A stretch of DNA of 64,000 nt from assembly GCA_037783415.1 (NCBI GenBank), contig JAZGTN010000196.1:310001-374000 (forward strand), read 5' to 3'. The notes beneath the pieces are model-generated. The model made no database searches. It saw only the letters and a list, made by a program, of their open reading frames with translations, and had not been told where the DNA came from. The translations under genes were made by a program, and so were the position numbers. Below are positions 34,499 to 46,404 of the stretch, one piece after another (the first letter of the stretch is position 1; each line of letters opens with the position of its first letter). Origin of the DNA: Leptasterias polaris. Taxonomy: Eukaryota; Echinodermata; Asteroidea; Forcipulatida; Asteriidae.

Positions 34499-36232
34499 TT
34501 ACTCATGCTGATGATATAGTTTAACTGAATTGTTTATAGCCACAACCAGATCACCAGCTGGTGTGAATGTAAGACCTTTGAGATAAGCACAATCCTTGAT
34601 GATACATCCAATGTACTTGCCATCAGGACTGTAATGATGGATCTCACCTGATAAATAGAATGGTTCTCTCCATACAGCAACATAGATACTCCCATCATTG
34701 TCACAACACACACCATGAGGCCAACCAGACTGATTGATACCTACTGAGAATACCACTCTACCATTGTAGTCTACTGATACTAACTTCCTGTCTTTCCATT
34801 TGGTGTAAATGACTTGCTCTTTATATGTACATGTAGTCAGGTATTCACCAATCTCTGGAGCAGGCAGTGTTCTGATGAGGGATCCATCTGGTTTGTGTAG
34901 AGAGATCTCTTCCTTGGTAGAATAACCCACTGCTATCAGATTGTTGTCATCCACTGCAATACATGATGGTTTACTGCCTGGATTGAACTGATGGAGGAGC
35001 TGATAATTCCTGTTGAAGATCTTGACTGTTTCATCATCTAGAACAATGAGCTCATCATTCTTATTCACAGTCACACTGTATGGTCCAGTAAGACCCTTGA
35101 TTGGTAGTTTTTGCAGTATGAGAGTGGATTGAGGATTGCTTTCTGCCATGTCTGCTGATGAAATCCAACTTACTCTGTCACTTCTTGACACAACAATATC
35201 ACTATTGGAGTATGCAGACACTTGTGCAGACACATGTGCAGATATAGTAAATGTAGTCATCCCAATTTCTGTTTTCAGTGTCCATTTATTTTTCAGCACC
35301 AGTCTCCCTAGTGATTTCTGGCCTTCTTTAAAGTCCATATAAGTCAACCCATCAGGTACCTTTGTTGATTTCATCTCTCTGTATTCTTTGAGGTCTTGTA
35401 AGAGTTGTTTGATGTGATGTACAATCTTGATCCCTCGATCCAAGAGTTGAGTAACCTCATCCTGCTTGACCTCTGCTTTGTTAATCTTTTTGCTGTTTGT
35501 AGCTCGTGCAGTTTCCATTGTCTTGACTCTGTCTTTATAAATCTGTTCTGCCTCTTGAATCAGTTTCTGCTTCTCCTCTCTGATCCTGGCAACCTCCTTG
35601 GCAATCTCCTCATCAGCCTTCCTGGAGATTTTCTCTTTGGTAGCTGCAAACATAGAGTCTAACATCTTACGGGATGTATTTATTTCATGAATGGCAACAT
35701 TGAAGGTTTCAATGCTCTGTCTTACTTGTACTAGAAGTTCTGTGGCATGTTGTTTACTTTTGTCTGAAGCTTCATTCAGTTCTAAGGCAGGGTGCATTCT
35801 GTGGTCTTTTGCAATGCAAGTTGTACATATCAGTTTCTTGCATGTTTCACAATACAATAGAAGATCCTTACCAGTATGCTTACCACACTTGGATACAAAC
35901 TCCTGACTGGGTACTTGTTTTTCTTGCTGCTGGTTTAGTTGGGTTTCCTGTTTCTCAAAAGCTCCTATCAAGGAAATGGATTTAAAATCTGTTATCAGAC
36001 CTTCAATGCCATTTTCCTTTATCAAAGTTTCTTGTCTACACACTGGACATGACAGTTTTGTAGAACTTGGACTTTTCTGTCTGAGTTGTTGAAGGCATTC
36101 AAGACAAAATGAATGAGAACACTCCAGTAGTTTGGGTTGCTTGAAGCGTTCACTGCAAATTGGGCATTCAAGATGACCCTGACTAATCTCTGCTAGCACT
36201 GACTGAGTTGTTACATGTATATTGGATGCCAT
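34499..36232 (-). CDS. TRIM-NHL-type RING/B-box/beta-propeller protein, single coding exon
   Basis: 577 residues. The RING C3HC4 finger is at 23-65 (C23, C26, C38, H40, C43, C46, C62, C65), followed by one B-box type 2 at 116-147 (C116, H119, C128, C131, C136, C139, H144, H147). A long charged coiled coil spans about 155-285. A linker and then NHL-like propeller blades fill 375-577, with repeats such as PYSVTVNKNDELIVLDD and PHGVCCDNDGSIYVAV. Proteins of this layout are RING-type E3 ubiquitin ligases that dimerise through the coiled coil and bind partners or RNA with the propeller; the targets here are unknown. The start is set by the first ATG after an acceptor-like AATTCACAG (36256-36264), so a 5' UTR intron is likely. 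AATAAA lies only 8 bases past the TAA stop, so a more distal poly(A) site is possible. No frame damage is seen. The nearest human-style relatives would be TRIM2/3/56/71-like. Confidence 0.93.
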   Translation of the reverse strand: MASNIHVTTQSVLAEISQGHLECPICSERFKQPKLLECSHSFCLECLQQLRQKSPSSTKLSCPVCRQETLIKENGIEGLITDFKSISLIGAFEKQETQLNQQQEKQVPSQEFVSKCGKHTGKDLLLYCETCKKLICTTCIAKDHRMHPALELNEASDKSKQHATELLVQVRQSIETFNVAIHEINTSRKMLDSMFAATKEKISRKADEEIAKEVARIREEKQKLIQEAEQIYKDRVKTMETARATNSKKINKAEVKQDEVTQLLDRGIKIVHHIKQLLQDLKEYREMKSTKVPDGLTYMDFKEGQKSLGRLVLKNKWTLKTEIGMTTFTISAHVSAQVSAYSNSDIVVSRSDRVSWISSADMAESNPQSTLILQKLPIKGLTGPYSVTVNKNDELIVLDDETVKIFNRNYQLLHQFNPGSKPSCIAVDDNNLIAVGYSTKEEISLHKPDGSLIRTLPAPEIGEYLTTCTYKEQVIYTKWKDRKLVSVDYNGRVVFSVGINQSGWPHGVCCDNDGSIYVAVWREPFYLSGEIHHYSPDGKYIGCIIKDCAYLKGLTFTPAGDLVVAINNSVKLYHQHE

Positions 36233-36259
36233 TCTGATTGGAAGTACTTGAAGAGCTGT

Positions 36260-36910
36260 GAATTAGAAGAGAGAATTGACTCAATTAGTTTATGTCTTAT
36301 AGCAGTTGCCTTTCTCATCAATGGAAGAGTTGATTTCTCTGCTAAAGACCAGTAGTGTATTCCCCCCACCTCAGATTATCATTTTGGAGTCTTGACTCTT
36401 GAGATTCAAAATTTCCAGAGTCAAATGTTATATTTACAAGCTTTATTGTGATGTTTTTAAATCTTTTAATCTATTTATATGCAGACAATGCATTTGTTTT
36501 TTGACTTGACGTAAGATTATCAAATAAAAATAGTAAATGGCATAACTAGAGCGCTGAAAAGGGGCTTGTTGAAAAGAAATGGAAACGGAAACTGCAGTTT
36601 TAATAGGCCAATATAGTGCCCCCCCCCCCCTCTAGAAAAAATGGTGCACCCCCTTAAAAGTTGAATCTTGTTTCGGCACTGCTATTAATACTATAGTAAT
36701 TAAAGCTTTAACTGAACAATTCTGTTTTCAAGTCAGTTTGAAGCTAGAGAGAGTGAAATAAAGGTACAGTCATTGTTTAATTGTTGTCAACAAAATGCTG
36801 ACCATGGGCAAAATTATGTGAAAGTTTTAGCTGAGTATAAAGTCTACTGGCTGAGAAATCAGCTAAAAACTGTCAGGGTATTTTCACAAGAAAGTCAATT
36901 CCATCCATGT
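36260..36910. other. Upstream flank of the minus-strand TRIM gene
   Basis: Should hold the promoter and any 5' exon. The only landmark is a C tract at 36618-36630. No first exon or TATA box can be picked with confidence. Confidence 0.4.
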
Positions 36911-36914
36911 TTAG

Positions 36915-37328
36915 TGAGGTGACACGGGTACAACCGCATCTCTGGCCATACAAGTAGCATTGAGGTGACACAGGTACAACCGCATCTCTGGCCATACATG
37001 TAGCATTGAGGTGACACTGGTACAACCGCATCTCTGGCCATACATGCAGCATTGAGGTGACACAGGTACAACCGCATCTCTGGCCATACATGTAGCATTG
37101 AGGTGACACAGGTACAACCGCATCTCTGGCCATACATGTAGCATTGAGGTGACACAGGTACAACCGCATCTCTGGCCATACATGTAGCATTGAGGTGACA
37201 CAGGTACAACCGCATCTCTGGCCATACATGCAGCATTGAGGTGACACAGGTACAACCGCATCTCTGGCCATACATGTAGCATTGAGGTGACACAGGTACA
37301 ACCGCATCTCTGGCCATACATCTAGCAT
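36915..37328. repeat. Minisatellite, 46-bp unit, nine copies
   Basis: The word TGAGGTGACACAGGTACAAC begins at 36915 and every 46 bp to 37283. Units differ at only a few positions (for example ACATGTAG, ACATGCAG and ACAAGTAG before the next unit). As with the 76-bp array, 46 is not a multiple of three and no minus-strand frame contains a stop, so three overlapping long frames appear. I do not call a protein. Confidence 0.95.
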
Positions 37329-37359
37329 TTGTGAATGGACACCAACCCTCAGAAATCTG

Positions 37360-37860
37360 AGAAACTGTTCATTCATGAATCATTTCTCAGATGCAAATAT
37401 TGAATTTTAATCAACAGGTGATTTTCTGACAAAATAATATCACCATCTTTATAACAAGTAAGTTTTCAGAGAGAAATTATAATTATTTGACTTGAACCAA
37501 TCTAAGTAATTTAAAAAGAAGACGGTGTCAATGTGATGTGTTTCAAATCAGATTAGCTCAAAAACTGCCGTTGTTTAAAAAACAGTGTCTTATGTAAATT
37601 AAACTTTTCCACAAGTTGTCACTAAGCACTTTCATATACTGCTCATTATATTACATTTATTGTGTACTGCACACAAGTTTCTGCCGCGATCTGTGACGCT
37701 CCATTATTTCATATAGGAGTCATATATTGATAAATATTGCCATTTCACAGCAAATTATAAAAGATAAATATACTTTCCCAAGGTCAGCAAACAATATGAA
37801 CTAAAGATAAAGAAAATGATTCATTAATGCCCTGCTGATTTACAATGTGTATACAAATCA
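37360..37860 (+). repeat. Direct repeat flanking the family B element pair, left copy
   Basis: Shares with 43015-43640, in order, TTATAACAAGTAAGTTTTCA, TCCATTATTTCAT, TTCACAGCAAATTATAAAAG, TTTCCCAAGG and TTAATGCCCT-CTGATTTACA. The two copies flank the Helentron-like pair at 37869-42872, with several indels. Confidence 0.75.
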
Positions 37861-37868
37861 ATCAGAAA

Positions 37869-40044
37869 CTAGACTTAACGTGTTTGTGACAACAAACACT
37901 AGGTGTTCGGGTATCGCGCTGGGGTCAGAACTGTGTCAATGCGTGAGCTATTTCATTAAGTTGAACTTTGGTGTTATTACTGTTTTGAGGTGCGTAACAA
38001 ACTACACACTTTAGCAAAAGTTTTAAAAAGCACACGATCAAAAGCCTAGCATTAATTTGATTGTTAACGAGGTTTGCATGGACAGCTGTTTTAGAGACCG
38101 ACAAAGCGTATTGTCAAAAGCAGGTTGCGCGAACCTTGAACAGAGACTAGACCACAAGCATGTTTGATGGACTTTGAACCTTGCGGTTGATTCGCTCACC
38201 GTTTACTGGTACCTGGTTTAGATCGCGTATTGTGTGTGTATCCCGTGGTTTGACAGCGGGTCAATAAATACCTGTAATAAATGGTCAAAATTTCAAATAT
38301 TTGTAAACAAAAATGTAATGACGTCATCATGTTGTAACTTTAGATTTACGTAGTCATTATCATTGTCTATCTCTCTGCCAAGTTTCAACTCAGTAAAATG
38401 TTTGGTTTTTGAGATGCAAGGTTTCGAAAAGTAAAACTTAAAGGCATTACCACGTGACACACGATGACGTCATTAGTCTGAAATACCACACTGTTATGTT
38501 GTCTGCATAAAGTTCATTATGTATACCAATTTTGAAACGATTGTCATAAACTTCACCTCAGAAATCTAGTAAAAGTGTATTTTGGTATGTTTATAACCTG
38601 CCGCTAGAGGCCGCTTTGAGATGTTTTGACGTCACCGGTCAATTTTTTTTAAACCAGACCCTTGCTGGACTATAACATTAAAAACAACTTGAAAAAATTT
38701 GCCACTTTAAAGCTACAAGGCACTTCCGGTTTCGACCGGAAGTAGAGTTCATGTCATGTCACGCACACTTTGAAAAATGAAGACCTATAATAACTCTATA
38801 TAATCCCGCAAAAAGCACCGACGGTCTCTTTGCTTGATTTGATATAGATTTTCAAAGATTAAAATTTGTAATGTTTAAAAACCTTGTAATTTGACACCTG
38901 ATGACGTCATCATGACTTCATAACTACTTAATGGAGGTTTGATCAAGTTCCTAATATGATCTAAGAAAGCAGACAATACCAAGATCCTAACATTGATTGT
39001 TAAAACGAGGTTTGCATGGATGACTGTTTTAGAGACTAACAAAGCATAACGCTAAAATCAGGTTGCGCGAACCTTGAACGCATTTAGACTACATGTACAA
39101 GCGTACTTGATGGACTTTGAACCTTGCGGTTGATTCAATGGCTGCGATGTTTGAATGTTTTTAATAAACCAATAATAATAACAAAGTTTAGTTTCCCGCG
39201 GTTTGACAGCGGGTCAATGTATACCCGATTTCAACCATAAGTGAATTTCAAAAAGGTAACATCTCTGTGGAAAAATTTGAGAAGGCTTAAGGACCTACAA
39301 TCTGATATAAAAATTGTCCGTAGTGTGTGTGTAAAAAGTAGGCCCCCCTATGAATATTTCATAAATTATGAATTTTGAAATTTTCAACTTCCAGTTTGAA
39401 CAGGAAGTCGAGGACAATCAGCATAAGACTTTGTGTAGTATTTGTTACATTTTACAAAACCTCTCTGATGATGTACAGGTTGTTATAATAGCTTATGTAC
39501 TTCTTGAGTTATGAATTGTTGAAGTATTAAACTTTAATTTACTGTATTTCACCTGATGGCGTCATCATGACGTCACAACTACATAATGGAGGTTTTATCA
39601 AGGTCCTAACATGGTAAAAATTTGAAGTTGATCTGATATTCAGAAGTTTACTTTTTTTGCCGGGAAATGTTGTTTTAAAGAAAATCACAAAGGCAAACTT
39701 TGACCTTCCGGTACGACCGAAAGTAAAGGTCATGTAAATTTGGCATTAACTTTTCAAATGTTGCCCGTGTCTTGATCTATCATATGCCTAAATATGAATA
39801 CTGTAGCTTTAATATTCAGAGACATACAGACGTTGGCATATGGTCACTTTTTGAACTTAAATGATTTGTAACTTGACACCTGATGACGTAATAGTGACGT
39901 CACAACTTTCTCGGCTTCTGCAAGTTATGTTCTAACTTCACATAAAGTTTCAAGTTGATCAAAGGTTCGCAAGTATGCGTTTGCCCGTGGACAAAGCTCG
40001 GGGAGAAGAATAAGCAAAACAAAGAAGAAGAAGAAGAAGAAAAA
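37869..40044 (-). mobile_element. Helentron-like element family B, copy B1
   Basis: It begins CTAGACTTAACG with a hairpin GTGTTTGT-GACA-ACAAACAC (37880-37899) and then AGGTGTTCGGG. The ground plan is the same as family A but the sequence differs. The interior carries GTTGCGCGAACCTTGAAC, GCGGTTTGACAGCGGGTCAA, CTTCCGGT-TTCGACCGGAAG and repeated GATGACGTCATCATGAC words. It ends at an (AAG)n tract (40022-40044), where B2 starts in the same orientation. No protein frame is present. Confidence 0.5.
38030..38930 (+). repeat. Internal segment of B1 shared with B2
   Basis: Runs parallel to 41700-42640: AAAAGCACACGATCAAAAGC, AGAGACTAGACCACAAGCAT, GGTTTGACAGCGGGTCA, CCGCTAGAGG and ATAATCCCGCAAAAAG occur in the same order in both. 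Part of it occurs a third time at 38990-39210. Confidence 0.85.
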
Positions 40045-42872
40045 CTAGACTTAACTTTTTGTTGTATAACAAAAAGGTGGTGTTCGGAATGACGTTCAAT
40101 TTGGTAGTAACACATCCCAGTTTGAATACATGTAAGCTACATTTCAGCTTGACCAAGCATACTACTCAGTATATACATCTTGAACCTGCACCTGCACATG
40201 TCACACTCGATGACGTCATCGTGGTGTGAACAAATTTTTTGGATGTAACATCCCAACTTGGATACATGCAAAGTTTCAGCTTGATTACCAAAGTCGTTCT
40301 GTACTTATAAATCTTGTAAGAACTAGCAGTGGCTCAAATTAATTGAACAAATTGGTAAACATGACTCTGTTACAAATTTGTACGATAAGTTTTTATCAAA
40401 AGTTAGTGAATGAGTCTATTTAGAAACAAATTATTCCACAACTACTTTCACAAGAGTTTCTTCCTTCCATTGTTTAAACCCAATAAAGTTATAACCTTTT
40501 CCGTGCAATTTGGACTTTATGTATTACATACTGAAGTACCTACTCATATCACGCATAGAACTGAAGCAGCACAATGAGGCAAAACAAAAAAAACATGTTG
40601 AGTTGCCCTCCGCGACCGACCCAAAAATGCTGAAATCTCGGGTCGGTTTCCCCCCCCCCCCCCTCGTTTTTTCATTTTTGATGAAACTTACACATTATCT
40701 GTGTTTAACCAATCTAAAACGAATATATTTATTCCAAATAAGCCGAAATTTTTTTGCAAAGCAAAGATTTTAAAGTAAACATTCAAGAGGTCGATATTTT
40801 ACGTTTTGTGTTTTGTGTGCAGCACACTCGTAGTCTACGGTACCTCGGATCGATCCCACGCAATAGCACATGACATGAACTGCCTGCAGACAGAATTTGC
40901 TGGCATACAGCCCGAATTCGCTTGAGCCAAGAAGCGGATTCACTGGTGGTACCCAACACTTGTTTTGAGCGCGAGTACCAGATCAAACGGACATTTTTAG
41001 AACTTGTGTTAACTAAATGTGTTCACCTAGCTCTAACCTTGTGTGTTTTGGATGTTCAAACAAATAACTTTTCAATAGGATATTTCAAACAATAATTGTG
41101 CAACTTACTCCGAATTATTTTCCGCGATGAGTACCGGGCGCCGCCATTTTGGAACGATCCCAATCATGCCAATCAAACTACGACGTCATCGACCGGCCAG
41201 ACTGTGGGAGGAGCGTATAAGTAAAGCAACCATTGAAATGTTCGCACCCTCGCTCCGCCCACCAGCCGGCCGATGACATGGTATTTTGATTGGCATGATT
41301 GGATCATTCCAAAATGGTGGTGCCCGGCACACATCGCGGAAAGTATTTCGGAGTATTTCGGAGTAAGTCGACCGGAAGTAGAGGTAACGTAATGTCACAC
41401 ACACAATACAAAAATAAGACCTAAATTAATTTGGTATAATCCCGCAAAAAGCAACCTACGGTCTCATGTCCGTGATTTGATGTGGAATTTCAAACATTAC
41501 AAAATTAATATTTAAAAACCTTGTAATTTGACATCCGATGAAGTCATGATGATATCACTCCAGCGGTGTCATCTACCTATGCATATCTAACTATGTGTGA
41601 AATTAAAGTTTATGCGAGCTTAGGAAGTGTCTTTTTTTATTGGACAATCTTGAGGGAAAAGAAGACGACGAGATATGAATTCATGAAATGTTCAACTTTT
41701 GGTTAAAAAGCACACGATCAAAAGCCTAGCATTTGTTTGTTAACAAGGTTTGCATGGACGGCTGTTTTAGAGACTATACAAAGCGTATTGTCAAAAGCAG
41801 GTTGCACGAACCTTGAACAGAGACTAGACCACAAGCATGTTTGATGGACTTTGAACCTTGCGGATGATTTGCTCAACGTATACACACACACTACGTGATA
41901 AAAACAGTAAACTGGTTTAGTTCGCGTAGTGTGTGTGTAGCCCGTGGTTTGACAGCGGGTCAGTAAAATACACGTAATAATTGGTCAATATTTCAAATAT
42001 TTGTATAAAAAAAGGGAATGACGTCATCATGTTGTTTCTTTAGATTTACATAGTCAATATCACTGTCTTTCAACATGCCAAGTTTCAACTCAGTCGAACT
42101 TGTGGTTTTGTAAATACACGGCTTCAAAAAGTAAACCTTTAAGTCGATACCACGTGACACACGATGACGTCATCAATCTAAAACTTCACACATATGTTGT
42201 CTGCATGAAGGTCATTATGTATACCAATTTCGAAACGATTATCATAAACTTCGCCACAGACATCTAGTAAAAGTGTATTTTTAATTGTTTTCAACCTGCC
42301 GCTAGAGGGCGCTCTTGACTTTTATGACGTCACTTGTCTTATTTTGTTAAACCAGACTCTTGCTCGACTATAACACCGTTAAAAAAAACTTCAAAAAGTG
42401 TGCCACTTTTAAATTACAAGGCACCTCCTGTTTCTTCCTGTTTCGACCGGAAGTAGAGGTCAAGTCAGGTCACGCACACAATAAAAAATGAAGACCCATA
42501 TTACCTCTATATAATCCCGCAAAAAGTAACTGACGATCTCTTCATCTTGATTTGATATGGATTTTCAAAGATTACATTTTTTTAATTTTAAAAACCTTGT
42601 AACTTGACACCTGATGACGTCATCATGACGTAAATGAAACGGTTTCGTCTCCTAATGGTTATCTCCTAATGGTTATCTAACTATTTCAAGTTTATATGAG
42701 CTTGGGATGTGTGCTTTTGTTGCCGGACAATCGACGGCCAAAAGAAGAAGACGAAGTAAAAAAAAAGAAAAAAAAGAACAATAAGAAGAGGTGTTCGGAG
42801 CTATGCTCCGCTCCGAACACCTAAAAACGAACAAAAACAAAGAGTTGTTCGGGCGTAAGGCCTGAACACCTA
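40045..42872 (-). mobile_element. Helentron-like element family B, copy B2
   Basis: It begins CTAGACTTAA with a variant hairpin CTTTTTGTT-GTAT-AACAAAAAG (40055-40076), then GGTGTTCGG. The stem sequence differs from B1 but the pairing is kept. It ends with an A/G-rich tract and a hairpin AGGTGTTCGGAG / CTCCGAACACCT (42789-42822), followed by a weaker one to about 42872. The GGTGTTCGG word at both ends mirrors AGCTGTTCCG in family A. It contains the segment shared with B1 and an inserted foldback (41103-41366). Confidence 0.5.
41103..41366. mobile_element. Foldback/MITE-like inverted repeat inside B2
   Basis: The left arm, about 41103-41217, pairs with a right arm at about 41250-41366. The arms carry CCGCCATTTTGGAA / TTCCAAAATGGTGG and AATCATGCCAATCAAA / TTTGATTGGCATGATT, then GGCCAGACTGTGGGAGGAGC / GCTCCGCCCACCAGCCGGCC. 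The loop is only about 30 nt, so the whole can fold to one long stem. It is richer in G and C than the host element, and is probably a miniature transposon. Confidence 0.75.
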
Positions 42873-43014
42873 ATATAGAATTAACTGTTGCAAACTGCTT
42901 ACCAACTGAAAGGACCTGTGGTATAAATGCAAACAGTTAGTTAGTGGCCTGACGTTTCGACCCTAGCAGATTCTTTCTCAAGGACTATGACAACACAACA
43001 CAACACAACACACA

Positions 43015-43640
43015 TCAACCAGTTCTCTGATGCAAAAATAGATTTTTACTCAACAGGTGAATTCCAGACAAAATACTTAACGTGATGCTTACTAATATTA
43101 CCATCTTTATAACAAGTAAGTTTTCAGAGAGAAATTGTGATATATATATATTTTATTTATTATTATATTTTTTTTGGGGGTGGGGTAATTACCATTGCAT
43201 GACCCTACCTTTTATTATGAATGTCCCTTGTGTTTGTGTTTGAACTACTCCAATGCAAAGTCAAGCTTGGTCTGTAATAATTGTCCTGGGCCCGATTTCA
43301 TAGAGCTGCTTAAGCAGAAAATGTTGCCCAAACAATTTCTGCTAAGCAACAGTACGTCAGTACACACTTTCATAAATGCACTATTTACTGCTTCTTATTT
43401 TATATTTGTTTTGTACTGCACGTACACATGTACAAGCAAATCATTTGATATGCAGAACACCAGTCACAGGTTTATTTTGCAATGTTTTTACTACCACGAT
43501 CTGTAATAATCCATTATTTCATGTAGGACTCATTGATAAATAATGGCACTTCACAGCAAATTATAAAAGATAAATATATACTTTCCCAAGGTAAATATCA
43601 AGAAAAGTTGTGTATTAATGCCCTCCTGATTTACAGACAA
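43015..43640 (+). repeat. Direct repeat flanking the family B pair, right copy
   Basis: Counterpart of 37360-37860. It also contains, near 43285-43360, GGGCCCGATTTCATAGAGCT and TTTCTGCTAAGCAA, a fragment that resembles a short element widespread in marine invertebrates and fish; this fragment is not in the left copy. Confidence 0.7.
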
Positions 43641-43649
43641 AATAGAAAA

Positions 43650-45440
43650 TTTAAAGCAGGAGTTTCGCCTACATGTATGGCATCCTTCAAGAGATGTTTC
43701 ACAATATTGCCTGTACACTGTGTACATATGTGTAATACGGAGGGGGGAAATATAATCTACAATGTATGATATCAGTATCACTCACATTGCTCTGGAGAGT
43801 ATCTATCATGTCTATAGTGCAAAATGTTTTCACGGGACCCGAACCTGAACCCAACCAATCTGGCTCCCAAGATTCGTGTGAGATACCCCTACCCTTTAAT
43901 TTCAGCCTTTCTGGAAACTTGACAGTGTATAGTTATAAATGTGGAGACCAGGTTACACATAACTTCAATTGAGCAATTGAGGGCCTAATTAGTACTCGCC
44001 CCCAAAATAAACAAGATATGTTTAATATACAAAGTGTTTATTGTTTAACAATAAATATTTAACAATAAACTCTTTATACCAAAATAAAGTTTTACTATTT
44101 TCTTTAGGTCTTTTTTTGCAAACTGTGCATTAAGCACAAGACAAAACACAATTCTGGATCAAGTGTTTTGGCTTCAGTGCTAAATATTATTATTTTATAT
44201 CCGGGGTGCCAGTCATTAGAACCTAAATGTATACAAACTTTAACTGCTGTTAAGCCAGGGATCACGACCAAGCTTACTAATAGTAAGCTTGGTCGTGATA
44301 CTATACAACCCTGACAAAATAAAAGACTGCCAACATTAACATACATGTAGGCCTAAATTATATCAGCATTATCATGGCTGTATACATGAAGTTGTAGTTT
44401 CCTAGTTATAAGGCTTTTAAATCTTGTTCTGTATATGTAGAAATAAATGACAAATCACAACTGCAAATATAACTTACCTGTCTTTGATGAAGAAAATTGC
44501 ATGAAACACAGCAAGAAATCTGTTCTGTATTGAGTTACATTGTACACACACATGTTACTCTTTGGTTAAACTATTGCGCACCACTCCCCTTGTATTGTGG
44601 AAATCCCTGTTTCTATTTATACGCTGTGTGACGTATTGTCATAGGATTACTGCATTGAGTGCATGGCATACTGGAATGACATTGACCTCCATTCAATCTG
44701 GCTCCCAAGATTCGTGTGAGATACTCAGTGACATAAATTATAAATAACAGGTTGCTGAACCCGTGCACTGGAGCATGACTGGAATACTTTCCTGCATGGT
44801 TTTTGACTGATTCAGATGTCATCTAAGAATAAAAACCGTTTTTTAAGACTTAAAAAAACCAAAACATCTTGATAATTAATCAGTTTTAAAAGTAGTAACT
44901 TAAATATTGTTTGACATGTTTATAAAAACAACTCTTAAAACTGATTATTATTAATGTGTTGATAAAAGGCACATCTCAAGTAGACAATCTTTCTTCGGCA
45001 AGAATGTGACCAACAAATAAGATGAATCACTCATGGCCTGGTTGATTGATGTCTTTAATCAAAATTAGGCCATCAAACTTTGTTGTAAAACTTGTTAGAA
45101 TTGTTCACAATGACTATCAGTAATGGAGGCCATTTCCAAAAGCAAAAATCTTTTGTTCAACAACATATTTTTCAATATGATTATTTAAAAAGTCGGATTT
45201 ATAAGTTAAAAAAACCTACGTTGAAAGGGTTTGTGAAACATAGTTGAATTCAAGGTGCAGAAATTATATTTCATTTTGAAAAGCTGACAAGTGGAAAGTA
45301 TATTTGAAAATTCTTTGGGTCAGAAAAAGATATGTCTTCATGTAGATATGTCTTCATATGTTTGGGAATGATTCATGTGAGACAATTGTTCTTATATATT
45401 GATGTAAAACATGGTCATTTTATCTGGAATTAATTCTTAT
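43650..45440. other. No gene seen; one short repeated word
   Basis: CAATCTGGCTCCCAAGATTC, followed by GTGTGAGATAC, occurs near 43858 and again near 44694. The rest is AT-rich with no supported feature. Confidence 0.45.
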
Positions 45441-45449
45441 ATTTTACAG

Positions 45450-45511
45450 ACAAAACAAGATCCAAGTTTGAAGCTCCACAGCAATCTGCAGACTGACTTT
45501 ACACCATCAAG
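45450..45511 (+). other. Possible non-coding 5' exon of the plus-strand TRIM gene
   Basis: 62 bp between TTCTTATATTTTACAG and GTAAATCC, with no long frame. It lies 2.9 kb upstream of the TRIM coding exon, which itself starts seven bases after an acceptor (TTATTTCCAG, 48381-48390), so at least one upstream non-coding exon must exist. This is the best-looking candidate but others cannot be excluded. Confidence 0.3.
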
Positions 45512-46404
45512 GTAAATCCACTTTCTGTACATCTTTTAAAATCTCGTCACTATGAGCCCATTCTTCAAGTTATTCCTGATAAAAAAGGAAGAAAACAATC
45601 TCAAACTTTTGTCGAGTCTTTTTTTTTGGTGCTGATATTAAAGTCTTCTTCACTATTTCATGGGGTCCAGTCAAATGCACCAGTCAAATAAACTGACTGA
45701 TTATTTTGACCTAATTTATAGAAGTGCATTTCTCAGCCTTTAAATGCTCAGCTCACTAAACATCTATTATTGTTGGAGGGCATTTTAAAACCAAAGTGAA
45801 AAATCCCAATGTATACACTGTACACGGTCCAGTGAAAGTTCAAGTTCAATCAAGCTCACCAAATGACTTATTCAATACACAGTGTGTACTTATAGAGTTG
45901 TATATGAAAACGTTCATTGATAACAATCCAGACATGCAGCAGTGTAGCTGCTTGACCTTTGACACTCAAGTTCATTGTCAACACAGTACTGAGTACATGT
46001 ACATTCACTGTCTGGGAACACACTGGCTGTACGTGCCTTGCTGCATGTAGTAAATACGTGTTACCATGATAGTATTTCTTGTGCGAAGCGTCCTGCATTC
46101 TAAATAGAAATAAGACTTCAGTTTGTTTGCAACAAAGCAAGGGACAATCCTGACGGTACTACAGACTTGGCAGAGGTATGTGTGACAACTGACAGTGGTT
46201 AACAGTGCACAGTGATAAGGTGAGTACAGAACTGAGTCAACTTTGCTCAATACTCTAGCTTGAGAGGCCTACATGTAGATACATACAAATATTATAAACT
46301 TTGTAGTTTCATAAATTTAGATTTTATACAGATTACAGGATAACTCCACAGGCACTTTTTGATTTTTTTGCTATCAATACTGAAAGGAACAACATATTTC
46401 AAGA

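Noticed and set aside
36873..37376. Overlapping 136-167 residue frames on the minus strand
   Set aside because: By-product of the 46-bp minisatellite with stop-free units; no independent evidence of coding.
40840..40930. tRNA-derived head on the minus strand (TGGCTCAAGCG with GGATCGATCC)
   Set aside because: The B-box lacks one base and no clover-leaf or repeated tail was found; likely chance.
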